DNA from: Quadrisphaera granulorum
GTDB lineage: Bacteria > Actinomycetota > Actinomycetes > Actinomycetales > Quadrisphaeraceae
Length of the DNA: 62,878 nt
Reading direction: 5' to 3'
Assembly: GCF_003149145.1 (NCBI RefSeq)
Contig: NZ_QGDQ01000028.1
Span: 1 to 62,878 of the forward strand
The translations under genes and the position numbers were made by a program. Positions 1 to 7,276 of this stretch are shown piece after piece (within the stretch, counting starts at the first letter, position 1; the number at the start of each line of letters is the position of its first letter). The notes below the pieces were generated by a model that saw only the letters and a list, made by a program, of their open reading frames with translations, ran no database searches and was not told the DNA's origin.

Positions 1-361
1 ACCGCTCTGGACGCTGCACCAGCAATGACGGCATGATCAGCGAAGCTGACCTCGCAAGGTGACAACGGAAGTACACCACTCCGAGGGACGTGACCCAGGA
101 CTCCGGCTCGGGCAACGCCTCGGTCGGCTAAGGAGCCATCGACCTTCGACGTTCCCGGCGGCCGGGGCAGCCGATTGTCATGCGGTCGCGGCGAGGCCAT
201 CCATGCACGTTCTCACGATCATCGACCGGCGTGAGGAGGCCCAACGGTGCCCGGGGTGACCGAACCCGATCCCCTGCGGCGGGATCCCGCTGAGCGGTCC
301 TCGATCGAGACAGCGATCTCCGGCTCCACGGACGTGACCAAGAACGCCCCGCAACCGGCGG
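1..361. other. No gene recognised
   Basis: This stretch lies downstream of the minus-strand cation efflux gene that ends at 362. Short open frames exist on both strands, but none gives a recognisable motif, a good ribosome binding site or a family-like sequence. I see no clear hairpin or repeat. It may hold the edge of a neighbouring gene outside the window or be non-coding. Confidence 0.5.
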
Positions 362-1429
362 TCAGTGAGCGTGCAGGTAATCCGGGCGATGCTCACCGGC
401 CCGACCGGCGTGGGCGTGCCTGTGCACGTCGCCGTGAGCGGGATAGGCGTGCACTGTCGCTCGTGCGAGCTTGCGTATCGCTCGGGTCAGGTCCCGCTCG
501 GCGTCGTGAGCCACCTCGTGGGCCTGGGCCAGGCTCAGCGACGGGTCGACGTCGAGCTCAGCCTCAGCGACCAGCTCGTGACCGACCCAGCGCATCCGCA
601 CGGTGCGGACCTCGCGGACCCCGGGGCAGGCGGTCAGGGCACGCTCGGCGGTGGTGACCAGTGCGGGGTCGACGCCGTCCATGAGCCGGCTCAGCACGTC
701 GCGGCCAGCGCCCCACAGCACCGCCACGATCGCCACGGTGATGACCAGCCCGACGATGGGGTCGGCGATCGGGAAGCCCAGGGCCACTCCGCCGGCACCG
801 ACCAGGACCGCCAGCGAGGTGAAGCCGTCAGCGCGGGCGTGCAAGCCATCCGCCACGAGAGCGGCCGAGCCGATGCGGCGCCCGACGCGAATGCGGTACA
901 GCGCGACGGCCTCGTTACCCAGGAACCCGACCAGGCCAGCAGCAGCGACCCAGCCGACGTTGTCGATGGGCTGGGGGTCCAGCAGGCGCCGGATGGCCTC
1001 GTAGCCGGCGACGACCGCGGACAGGGCGATCATCGCCAGGACGAACAGGCCCGCGAGGTCCTCAGCGCGGCCGTAGCCGTAGGTGAAGCGCTTGGTCGCT
1101 GCTCGCCGGGACAGCACGAAGGCGATCCACAGGGGCACGGCAGTCAGGGCGTCGGAGAAGTTGTGGATGGTGTCGGCCAGCAGGGCCACGGAGCCGGAGA
1201 CGGCGACGATGACGACTTGCAGCAGTGCGGTCAGGCCCAGGACCACCAGGGAGATCTTGACGGCGCGGATACCGGCGCTGCTGGCTTCCAGGGCGTCGTC
1301 GATGGAGTCGGCGGCGTCGTGGCTGTGAGGGGCGAAGATGCCCTGCAGCACGCCCTTGACGCCGGTGGCGTGCTCGTGGCCGCGCTCCCCATGGTCGTGC
1401 GAGTGGCCGTGCTCGTGATGGGTGCCCAT
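362..1429 (-). CDS. Cation diffusion facilitator (CDF) metal efflux protein
   Basis: This 355-residue inner-membrane protein probably exports a divalent metal ion (Ni/Co or Zn) in exchange for protons. The N-terminus is His-rich (HHEHGHSHDH), followed by six hydrophobic segments. The two CDF metal-site motifs are visible: HNFSD (H89, D93) in the second segment and HARAD (H197, D201) in the fifth. The cytoplasmic C-terminal domain ends in another His-rich tail. The ATG was chosen because it overlaps the stop of the upstream regulator by one base (TGATG), so the two genes are translationally coupled. A longer frame upstream is only a shadow of the regulator gene. In mycobacteria the KmtR repressor controls a CDF gene, so Ni/Co is the favoured substrate by inference; the family itself handles several metals. 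Confidence 0.9.
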   Translation of the reverse strand: MGTHHEHGHSHDHGERGHEHATGVKGVLQGIFAPHSHDAADSIDDALEASSAGIRAVKISLVVLGLTALLQVVIVAVSGSVALLADTIHNFSDALTAVPLWIAFVLSRRAATKRFTYGYGRAEDLAGLFVLAMIALSAVVAGYEAIRRLLDPQPIDNVGWVAAAGLVGFLGNEAVALYRIRVGRRIGSAALVADGLHARADGFTSLAVLVGAGGVALGFPIADPIVGLVITVAIVAVLWGAGRDVLSRLMDGVDPALVTTAERALTACPGVREVRTVRMRWVGHELVAEAELDVDPSLSLAQAHEVAHDAERDLTRAIRKLARATVHAYPAHGDVHRHAHAGRAGEHRPDYLHAH

Positions 1430-1815
1430 CAGCCGGCCTCTACGCCATCGTGCAGGGCCGCAAGGCCGGCGGTGTCGCGGTGGTGCCCGGGGATACCTGA
1501 TCCGGCGTGCTCGGCGTTGTGAATGGCGTCGGTGACCAGCTGGGCGACGTGGTCGTTCTCCAGGCGGTAAAAGATCTGCACGCCGTCGCGGCGGGTGGCC
1601 ACCAGGCGCGCCATGCGCAGCTTGGCCAGGTGCTGGGAGACCGACGGGGTCGGCTTGCCGACGTGCGTGGCCAGCTCGCCCACGGGTAGCTCGCGGTCGA
1701 TCAGGGCCCACAGCAGCTGGACCCGGGTGGCGTCGGCGAGCATCCGGAAAACCTCAACCGCCAGGTCGACCTGGTCTGTGGGTAGCTGCCGCCGACACGC
1801 ATTACTTGCGTCCAT
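1429..1815 (-). CDS. kmtR: ArsR/SmtB-family nickel/cobalt-sensing repressor, KmtR type
   Basis: This 128-residue winged-helix repressor is expected to leave its operator when it binds Ni or Co, which induces the coupled efflux gene. The HTH lies around residues 44-70 (VGELATHVGKPTPSVSQHLA). The metal ligands known for Mycobacterium KmtR (His88, Glu101, His102, His110, His111, as I recall them) match H89, E102, H103, H111 and H112 here with identical spacing, which separates this protein from NmtR, CmtR and SmtB. I chose the ATG over a TTG six bases upstream because TACTCT lies exactly six bases before it, a typical leaderless start. The CDF gene overlaps its stop codon. Confidence 0.87.
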   Translation of the reverse strand: MDASNACRRQLPTDQVDLAVEVFRMLADATRVQLLWALIDRELPVGELATHVGKPTPSVSQHLAKLRMARLVATRRDGVQIFYRLENDHVAQLVTDAIHNAEHAGSGIPGHHRDTAGLAALHDGVEAG

Positions 1816-1821
1816 GCGCAA

Positions 1822-1827
1822 AGAGTA
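1822..1827 (-). promoter_or_regulatory. -10 box of a leaderless promoter for kmtR-CDF
   Basis: TACTCT on the minus strand sits six bases upstream of the kmtR ATG, so transcription would begin at or next to the start codon. About 30 bases further upstream is a short inverted repeat (GGGATC ... GATCCC, 1858-1878) that could be part of an operator. The -10 box is well placed; the operator idea is weak. Confidence 0.5.
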
Positions 1828-1952
1828 GAGGAAGGGATCGGCGCCTCCACACCTCGCGGGATCTCGGATGGCGATCCCCAGCGGAACATGATCGCGACCG
1901 CCGGCGGCGACAGCCCTGAGTGCCTCAGGTGTGCCGATCAGCGGTCGGCAGC

Positions 1953-1984
1953 GGCACGCTCCAACAGAGGCACGCTCCAGCAGA
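1953..1984. repeat. 16-bp tandem repeat, two copies
   Basis: GGCACGCTCCAACAGA and GGCACGCTCCAGCAGA stand directly next to each other, differing at one base. They lie in the roughly 330-bp gene-free stretch between kmtR and the BrnT-like gene. Nothing else in that stretch looks functional apart from the kmtR promoter. Confidence 0.7.
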
Positions 1985-2143
1985 ACGGTCGGCAGCTGGG
2001 ACAGGTGCTGACAAGGTCCCGACTGTGTCCTGTTCGAGCGTCAGTCCAGACGGCATCTACTGCCATCGCCTCCGGGCGAGCGTCAAGCAGCGGTCCAGTG
2101 AGGACTACCTCTAGCTGTAGTCGAACGGAATACACTTTGGTTC

Positions 2144-2446
2144 GTGGAGCGCTTCGACCTCGACGAGCTCGATGACGACGCGCCCTTCGAGGTCGACGTC
2201 CAGGCCGCACACCTGTTCAAGCACCCAGGGCTGGGCCTGGACGACGTCGAGGAGGTCTGGGCGAGCAGTCCGCTGTTCTACCCGGCCACCCCACCGGCGC
2301 ACTGGCTGATGGTGGCTGAAGTCGCCGGCCAAGTACTCACCGTGCCACTGGCGCCGTCCCGCTCCGGCGATCCGCGCCGGTGCCGACCGATCGGCTGCTA
2401 CCAGGCAGCCCAACACCTCGCCCGCCGCTACCGGGAGGACCGATGA
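2144..2446 (+). CDS. BrnT-like (DUF497-type) putative toxin
   Basis: This 100-residue protein resembles the BrnT ribonuclease-fold toxins in overall order. An acidic/aromatic start (APFEVDVQAAHLFKHPGL) is followed by an LDDVEEVW helix, a strand region with VAEVAGQVLTVPL, an arginine-rich RRCRPIGCY segment and a terminal basic helix ending ARRYRED. BrnT family members run near 90 residues, so the length fits. The start is a GTG. Its stop overlaps the start of the next gene by four bases (ATGA). In known brnTA loci the toxin comes first and a ribbon-helix-helix antitoxin second, as here. The sequence is divergent, so the family call is inference from pattern and context; activity is unproven. 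Confidence 0.55.
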   Translation: MERFDLDELDDDAPFEVDVQAAHLFKHPGLGLDDVEEVWASSPLFYPATPPAHWLMVAEVAGQVLTVPLAPSRSGDPRRCRPIGCYQAAQHLARRYREDR

Positions 2447-2709
2447 GCACCGCCGATCACGACCCCACCTCCACGACCGCCATGACGCCAGAGCAGGAGA
2501 ACGCCTTCTACGCCGACCCCCGCAACCAGACCCCTCAAGGGCCGCCGGTCCGCCGTCGCCGAGGCACCAAGGCCAAGCTGAGCGACCCCATCCCCGTGCG
2601 CTTCCCCGAGGACCTACTGCAGCAGGTGCGGGCCCGCGCGGCTGCTGATGACCGGTCGCTGTCGAACTGGATCCGACGAGCCGTCGAGCACGAGCTCTCA
2701 GGGCGTTGA
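2443..2709 (+). CDS. Ribbon-helix-helix protein, likely antitoxin partner
   Basis: This 88-residue protein has a disordered N-terminal half and a C-terminal ribbon-helix-helix fold at about residues 47-86: a strand (DPIPVRFP), helix A (EDLLQQVRARAAADDR) and helix B (LSNWIRRAVEHELSG). Such proteins dimerise and bind DNA, and antitoxins of this class usually repress their own operon and neutralise the toxin through the flexible segment. The ATG overlaps the stop of the preceding gene, and GGGAGG lies just upstream inside that gene. It differs from classical BrnA, in which the flexible part and RHH motif are arranged differently, so it could also be a plain CopG-type regulator. Confidence 0.6.
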   Translation: MSTADHDPTSTTAMTPEQENAFYADPRNQTPQGPPVRRRRGTKAKLSDPIPVRFPEDLLQQVRARAAADDRSLSNWIRRAVEHELSGR

Positions 2710-2793
2710 GGCTGAGGGCCGTCTCGCGCCCAGCAGACGATCCACACAGCAGCTTCCCGCACGAGGAGCGTCAGCGGGACACGATCGTGATCT

Positions 2794-2954
2794 TCAGCGG
2801 CAACGGCCGGTGAAGTCCACCCGCACGTCGGTGACGTCGGGCTGGCGCAGTGAGGCCAGGTCGGCATCCGTGAACCGATGGCCCCGCACCGTGACGAAGG
2901 GCGCCACGCGTGGTGACCGGCCTTGCCGCTGCCGGTGAAGACGATGCGCGTCAT
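2794..2954 (-). pseudogene. Possible frameshifted small ORF
   Basis: An ATG here begins MTRIVFTGSGKAGHHA. The more protein-like continuation (VTVRGHRFTDADLASLRQP and then DVTDVRVDFTG) is in another frame, so a one-base change near 2905 is suspected. The start overlaps the stop of a 42-residue ORF by four bases (ATGA). I do not recognise the product. It may be a decayed small gene or chance. Confidence 0.25.
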
Positions 2955-3079
2955 CTGACGCCAACCACGAAGATGGTCGTCGGGGCCTGCGGCACCGGCA
3001 GCGCCGCGACGGCGACGGCGGCGAGGACGACGACGACGGCGGCGCGGTCGCGCGATCGGATGCCTGCGGCACGGGTCAT
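2951..3079 (-). CDS. Possible 42-residue membrane peptide
   Basis: This short ORF starts MTRAAGIRSRDRAAVVVVLA, with an Arg-rich N-terminus followed by a long run of Val, Ala and Leu that could span the membrane once. Its stop overlaps the next minus-strand start by four bases, which is the reason for listing it. No ribosome binding site is obvious, and high-GC DNA readily gives such strings, so it may not be real. Confidence 0.25.
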   Translation of the reverse strand: MTRAAGIRSRDRAAVVVVLAAVAVAALPVPQAPTTIFVVGVR

Positions 3080-3132
3080 GCCTGATCGGTGCACGCTGGT
3101 GTTCTCCGTGGCCGGGGGGCTCGCCAGGCGCG

Positions 3133-3213
3133 TCAGCCCCCGCGGTCGGCGATGATCAGCTCAGCGATGCGGTGCTCGCGCAGCGTGAACCGGCGGTCGA
3201 GCTTGGCGACATG
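3133..3213 (-). pseudogene. C-terminal fragment of an unidentified gene
   Basis: Read on the minus strand, this ends with HVAKLDRRFTLREHRIAEL and a short tail before a stop. The mixed charged and hydrophobic composition looks like a real protein C-terminus. Upstream of about 3213 the frame runs into sequence antisense to a MarR fragment, so the gene body is missing. I cannot name the family. Confidence 0.3.
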
Positions 3214-3435
3214 CGAACGCTGGAGAAGAAGCAGCTCGTGACCCGGCGTACCGATGCGCGCGACCGCCGTGCCGTCCGCGTCAGCGCCACACCAGCCGGC
3301 GCCGCCCTCGCTCGGGCCGCGACCCAGGACGTCGAGGCCGCCGACCTCGCCTTCTTCGGCCCCGGCCACCACGAGGCCCGCTCACTGGTGGAGCATCTGG
3401 CCCTCCTGGACGGCACCGCGGGCACAGACGACTGA
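3211..3435 (+). pseudogene. Truncated MarR-family regulator (C-terminal half)
   Basis: The translation (RTLEKKQLVTRRTDARDRRA, then VRVSATPAGAALARAA) is the recognition helix/wing and dimer helix of a MarR regulator, where LVxRRxxxxDRRAxxVxxTPxG is diagnostic. The N-terminal dimer helices and most of the HTH are absent: at about 3211 the sequence switches to an unrelated fragment coded on the other strand. No plausible start with a ribosome binding site exists. Its 3' end overlaps the tail of the minus-strand aminotransferase by about 50 bases. This is a remnant left by a deletion or inversion. Confidence 0.6.
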
Positions 3436-4656
3436 CACGGCGTCCCGCCCAGCCGCTGAGACCTCCGTCCCCGAAATCTCGGCCACCGCAGCCGCCAGGC
3501 GTTCGATGCTCGACGCCGGCACCCCCGCGAGGTTGATGCGCCCACCCGGCATGCCGTGCACCGCGTGCTCGACCCGCAGCACCTCCATCTGCGACGGCGT
3601 CAGCGGCAGCTGCAGGAACATGCCGCGCTGCCCGCTCACCACGTCCGCCACCGACACCGCGCCGCGCGAGCACAGCTCCGCGACCAGCGCCTCCCGCAGC
3701 CGCGTCAGCCGCACCTGCGCGCCATCGAGCTCGGCACGCCAGAGGGAGCGCAGGTCGTCGTCGTCGAGGATCTCGGCTACCAGCTCGGCGCCGTGCCCCG
3801 GGGGCTGGGAGTACTGCGACCGCGCGGTCGACTCCAGCACGGTCTGCGCCGCGGCGACGCCCGCGCCCCCATCAGAAGCACCGACGACGACGGCGCAGCC
3901 CGTCCGCTCGCTGTACAGCCCGAAGGCCTTCGACGCACTGACCGCCACGAGCACCTCGGGCACGCGGTCGACCAGGAGCCGCAAGCCGGCGAGGTCGGCG
4001 TCGAGGCCATCGCCGAGCCCGTAGTAGGCCATGTCGACGAACGGGGTGACGCCCGCCTCGAGGCAGGCGGTCGCCAATGAGTCCCACAGCGACAGCGACA
4101 TCGAGGTGCCCGTCGGGTTGTGACAGCAGCCCTGGACGAGGTAGACGTCGCCGGGGCGCGCGGAACGCACGGCGGTGAGCAGGGCGGCCTCGTCGAGCGC
4201 ACCCGTCGACGTCGTCCACGGGTGCGTCACCACCGTCAGGCCAGCGGCGCGCAGCAGCGGCACGTGGTTGACGTACGCCGGTGTCCCGAGCAGCACGCGG
4301 CGCGTGGGACTGGCCACTGCCACGAGCTCGGCGAGCAGTCTCAGCGCGCCCGTGCCTGCCACCGTCTGCACCGTGGCGGCCCGCTCCACCCGCTCACACG
4401 ACCCGAGCAGCAGCGACGTCATCGCCGTCGTGAAGCGCGGGTTGCCGGCCATGCCCTGGTAGGCCTTCGAGCCGCGGCGGGCAGCGAGACGGTCGGTGGC
4501 GCGGGCGACGGCCTCCATGACGGGCACGCGGCCGTCGTCGTCGCGGTAGACCCCGACAGTGAGGTCGAGAGCCCCCGGGCGCCGGTCAGCGGCGGCTCGC
4601 GCCACCAGCGACCAGACCGGGTCGGGCGGACACGGGCGCAGCTGGGCGAGGAGCAT
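3382..4656 (-). CDS. Class I aminotransferase (aspartate/aromatic type)
   Basis: This 424-residue PLP enzyme would transfer amino groups between an aromatic or dicarboxylic amino acid and a 2-oxo acid in the cytoplasm. The AspC/TyrB-type signatures are present: HNPTGT, the Schiff-base lysine in SASKAFGLYSERTGC, and the substrate-binding Arg region near GMPGGRINLAG. The start ATG has GGAGGTCC a few bases upstream. The family usually ends near 400 residues, so the last 30 residues (after VAEISG) look like read-through into sequence that is antisense to the MarR remnant, possibly a result of the rearrangement there. It overlaps the 3' end of the upstream EamA transporter gene by 71 bases, so the two are co-transcribed. 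An Lrp-type regulator stands divergent, which fits amino-acid metabolism. Confidence 0.85.
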   Translation of the reverse strand: MLLAQLRPCPPDPVWSLVARAAADRRPGALDLTVGVYRDDDGRVPVMEAVARATDRLAARRGSKAYQGMAGNPRFTTAMTSLLLGSCERVERAATVQTVAGTGALRLLAELVAVASPTRRVLLGTPAYVNHVPLLRAAGLTVVTHPWTTSTGALDEAALLTAVRSARPGDVYLVQGCCHNPTGTSMSLSLWDSLATACLEAGVTPFVDMAYYGLGDGLDADLAGLRLLVDRVPEVLVAVSASKAFGLYSERTGCAVVVGASDGGAGVAAAQTVLESTARSQYSQPPGHGAELVAEILDDDDLRSLWRAELDGAQVRLTRLREALVAELCSRGAVSVADVVSGQRGMFLQLPLTPSQMEVLRVEHAVHGMPGGRINLAGVPASSIERLAAAVAEISGTEVSAAGRDAVSVVCARGAVQEGQMLHQ

Positions 4657-5590
4657 CGCGGACCTCCGGAGAGACAGAGCGGGCACGGCGAACAGGGCGG
4701 ACGTGGAACGCGAGGACGCTGGCGACGACCAGCACACCGCCGACGAGCACGCGGGCGTCGAGGTGTTCGCCGAGCAGGGGCACGGCGAGGACGGCGACGA
4801 GCACCGGGCTGAGCGCGCCGATCGTCGCGGCGCGCGGAGCTCCCAGTTCACGGATGGCGACGGCGTACGCGAGGCCGGCGAGCACCCCGACCCCGACGCC
4901 CTGCACCGCGGCGAACATCAGCAGCTCACGCGTGACAGAGGCCCCGGCCAGCAGATGCGACGGGAGCAGCCCCGTCACCGAAGCGAGCAGCACGACGACG
5001 AACGACGGCAGGCAGACGACGACGGCCGCCGACACCGGGTCGAGCCGGGTGGCGCGCAGCCCGAGCGTGTAAACGCTCCAGACGAGCCCGGCGGCGAGCA
5101 GCACCGCGGTGCCCGCGACGTGGCTCCCGCTCGATCCGCCGCCCGTCCCGGCGATGACGACGATCCCGACGACGACGCCGGCCAGCGCGACGAGCTGCCT
5201 GCGGCTGCAGCTCGCTCCCCACAGCGCGGCCACGAGCGCGGTGACGAACACGGGGACCGATCCGGGGACGACGACACCGACGAGCGTCGCCGAGGACATC
5301 GCTCCCCCGGCCGCGCAGACGAGGAAATACGGCAGACCGGCGCCGATCGCGAGCGCCGCCAGGACGGCGGGGCGTTCACCGCGGACGCGGCGCAGCGCCC
5401 GCGGCAGCCACGGCGCGAGTACCAGCAGCGGCAGGCCGAAGCGGAGCAGGGCGACGTCGGCCGGGGTCCAGGAGGAGGTGGCGATGGCGCGGATGCTCAG
5501 CGCGAACGACGCCCAGACGAGCACCGTGAGCGCCATCGCGAGCAGACCGAGACCCTGCCTGCGAGAGAGCGGCGGTCCGGAGGTCGGCAT
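4586..5590 (-). CDS. EamA-family (DMT) transporter, probable amino acid or metabolite exporter
   Basis: This 334-residue protein has about ten hydrophobic helices in two EamA repeats, the first beginning LAMALTVLVWASFALSIRA and the second beginning VAGTAVLLAAGLVWSVYTLG. EamA proteins often export amino acids or their derivatives. After the last helix (residue ~295) a hydrophilic tail continues into the region that also holds the aminotransferase start. The gene is divergent from an Lrp/AsnC regulator, with an 83-bp gap, a layout seen where the regulator controls an amino acid exporter. The aminotransferase lies downstream in the same operon. The substrate is unknown. Confidence 0.8.
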   Translation of the reverse strand: MPTSGPPLSRRQGLGLLAMALTVLVWASFALSIRAIATSSWTPADVALLRFGLPLLVLAPWLPRALRRVRGERPAVLAALAIGAGLPYFLVCAAGGAMSSATLVGVVVPGSVPVFVTALVAALWGASCSRRQLVALAGVVVGIVVIAGTGGGSSGSHVAGTAVLLAAGLVWSVYTLGLRATRLDPVSAAVVVCLPSFVVVLLASVTGLLPSHLLAGASVTRELLMFAAVQGVGVGVLAGLAYAVAIRELGAPRAATIGALSPVLVAVLAVPLLGEHLDARVLVGGVLVVASVLAFHVRPVRRARSVSPEVRDAPRPAAPVSARPGLVAGGASRR

Positions 5591-5673
5591 GCTGCGACGC
5601 TAGCCAGAACGGGTGAGCAGCCGATTGCGTCTTCTGCTGCGTGTCGGCGCTCACGTGGCAGGATCTGCCATTC

Positions 5674-6129
5674 ATGGACGAGATCGACAAGCACATCCTC
5701 CACGAGCTGCAACTCGACGGCAGGCTCTCCAACCAAGACCTCGCCGACCGCGTGGGCCTCTCGCCGTCGCCGTGCCTGCGGCGGGTGCGGCTGCTGGAGC
5801 AGCGCGGCCTCATCACCGGGTACACCGCGGTGGTGTCGGCACGGGAGGTGGGGCTGCCGATCACGGCGTTCGTGCGGCTGCGCCTGGTCTCGCACGCCCC
5901 CGAGGGCGTGACGCTCTTCGAGGAGCGCGTGCGGGCCCTGCCGCAGGTCATCGAGGCGTACCTGCTCGCCGGTGACCACGATTACCTCCTGAAGGTGGCC
6001 GTGGCCAGCTTCGAGGCGTACGAGCTGTTCGTGCGCACGCAGCTGCGCGGCATCCCCGGGGTGGAGTCCATCCAGACGACGTTCGCCTACGGCATCACCA
6101 AGCCTCCGAGCCCACTGCCCGTGGTGTGA
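5674..6129 (+). CDS. Lrp/AsnC-family transcriptional regulator
   Basis: This 151-residue regulator has an N-terminal HTH (LSNQDLADRVGLSPSPCLRR at about residues 18-37) and a C-terminal RAM ligand-binding/oligomerisation domain containing the turn LLAGDHDYLLKV and ending YGITKPPSPLPVV. Family members bind amino acids and assemble as octamers. I chose the ATG that gives MDEIDKHILHEL, the canonical start of the family; a GTG 33 bases upstream is possible. It is divergent from the EamA exporter and aminotransferase, which are its likely targets. Confidence 0.9.
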   Translation: MDEIDKHILHELQLDGRLSNQDLADRVGLSPSPCLRRVRLLEQRGLITGYTAVVSAREVGLPITAFVRLRLVSHAPEGVTLFEERVRALPQVIEAYLLAGDHDYLLKVAVASFEAYELFVRTQLRGIPGVESIQTTFAYGITKPPSPLPVV

Positions 6130-6183
6130 CACGCGACGCGTGATCGCCTCCTCAGCGCCACCGTGCGGTCCTACGCTGCGCGA

Positions 6184-7260
6184 GTGAACAGGGATCACCG
6201 CCGTCCTGACCCCTGGATCGGATGGGCCTTCGTGGCAGCCGCCGCGGTCTTCATGATCGCGGCGGGGAACTCTTGGCATCTGTGGCGGTCGGTCGAGTCG
6301 ATCGAGCCCGGCAGCTGGTGGAGTCACCACCATCGCGACCGGATGCAGTTCTGGCTCGCATGGTCAGGCGTCGCCGGTCTCGCCGCCGGGGTGGTGTGGG
6401 CCAGCCGCCGCTGGGGCCTTCGCGCAGCCAGCGAGCCCGATCCCGTGAGCACCCAGAACGCGCCGCTGGCGGGCGGCGCCTCGGCGGTGGGCTCCGTCGT
6501 CGTCGTCGATGTCCCCAGCACCACCCGGCTCGACTGGAAAGTGCCCACATCCCCCCGCCCCGTGCATTGGACGGACCGGCTGCGCTGGGCGCTCAGCGTC
6601 GGCTGGGTGGCGCTGCTGCTGGTCGGGGTGTTCGCCGGCACGCGGGTCAGCACCTTCGACGACGCACTGGCCGCGGTGTCCTCCGGAGCGGTCCGCGAGG
6701 TGACCGTCGCCGCCGGACCCGAGAACCCCGGAGCGGAGTGGTCGGGCTACCTCACACAGGAGGTGTCCTGGCGCGAGGGGTGGTTCCGGCACCGCGCCGA
6801 AGTGACGTGGTCGAACAGCCCTTCCGGCACGGATGCGAACACAGACGGCCTCAGCACGTCCGAGACGAACGGCGTTCCGGTGCTCGGACGCGACGTCGCC
6901 GACGTGCTGCGCGACGCGCGGCCGGCGCTCGTCGTGCATCGCACCGACGTCGGGAGCCTCAGCTCCACGACCTTCCTCGGCTGGTACCTGCCGGCGCCGC
7001 AGGTGCTCGGGCCGCTGATGCTCGCCGGGGCGCTGCTCCTCCTGTTCCTCATCCTCAACGTGCCGCCGACGTGGCGGCTGACGCGGTGGGCGTGGTTCTG
7101 GGTGGGCTTCACGCCGGTTGGCGCGATCCTCTTCGCGCTGTTCGCCGGCCCGACACCAGGCCTGCCCAGGCCTCGTTATCCCACGGAGAGATTCGGCGGG
7201 CTCGTCGGGTTCGTCGCGTCCCTGCTGGCCGGCGGGTTGCTGCACTGGGGTTCTCGCTGA
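6184..7260 (+). CDS. Membrane protein of unknown function
   Basis: This 358-residue protein has a hydrophobic helix at about residues 10-30, a second at 55-75, a third near 135-155, a long polar extracytoplasmic region, and two or three helices at the C-terminus (from about 270). I recognise no family. The GTG was chosen because TACGCT stands six bases before it, a leaderless start. A second GTG 21 bases upstream is in frame. The polar segment between the third and fourth helices could be an exported sensing or binding domain, but nothing shows what it does. Confidence 0.7.
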   Translation: MNRDHRRPDPWIGWAFVAAAAVFMIAAGNSWHLWRSVESIEPGSWWSHHHRDRMQFWLAWSGVAGLAAGVVWASRRWGLRAASEPDPVSTQNAPLAGGASAVGSVVVVDVPSTTRLDWKVPTSPRPVHWTDRLRWALSVGWVALLLVGVFAGTRVSTFDDALAAVSSGAVREVTVAAGPENPGAEWSGYLTQEVSWREGWFRHRAEVTWSNSPSGTDANTDGLSTSETNGVPVLGRDVADVLRDARPALVVHRTDVGSLSSTTFLGWYLPAPQVLGPLMLAGALLLLFLILNVPPTWRLTRWAWFWVGFTPVGAILFALFAGPTPGLPRPRYPTERFGGLVGFVASLLAGGLLHWGSR

Positions 7261-7276
7261 CTGGCAGACTCCCTCG

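Noticed and set aside
365-1522. A long plus-strand frame across the CDF and kmtR genes
   Set aside because: It is antisense to two well-recognised genes, shows Gln/Asp/Gly-biased composition typical of the complementary strand in high-GC DNA, and has no motifs.
4559-5911. A 450-codon plus-strand frame over the EamA transporter and Lrp genes
   Set aside because: Its Arg/Asp/Gln-rich composition and lack of domains mark it as a shadow of the transporter gene.
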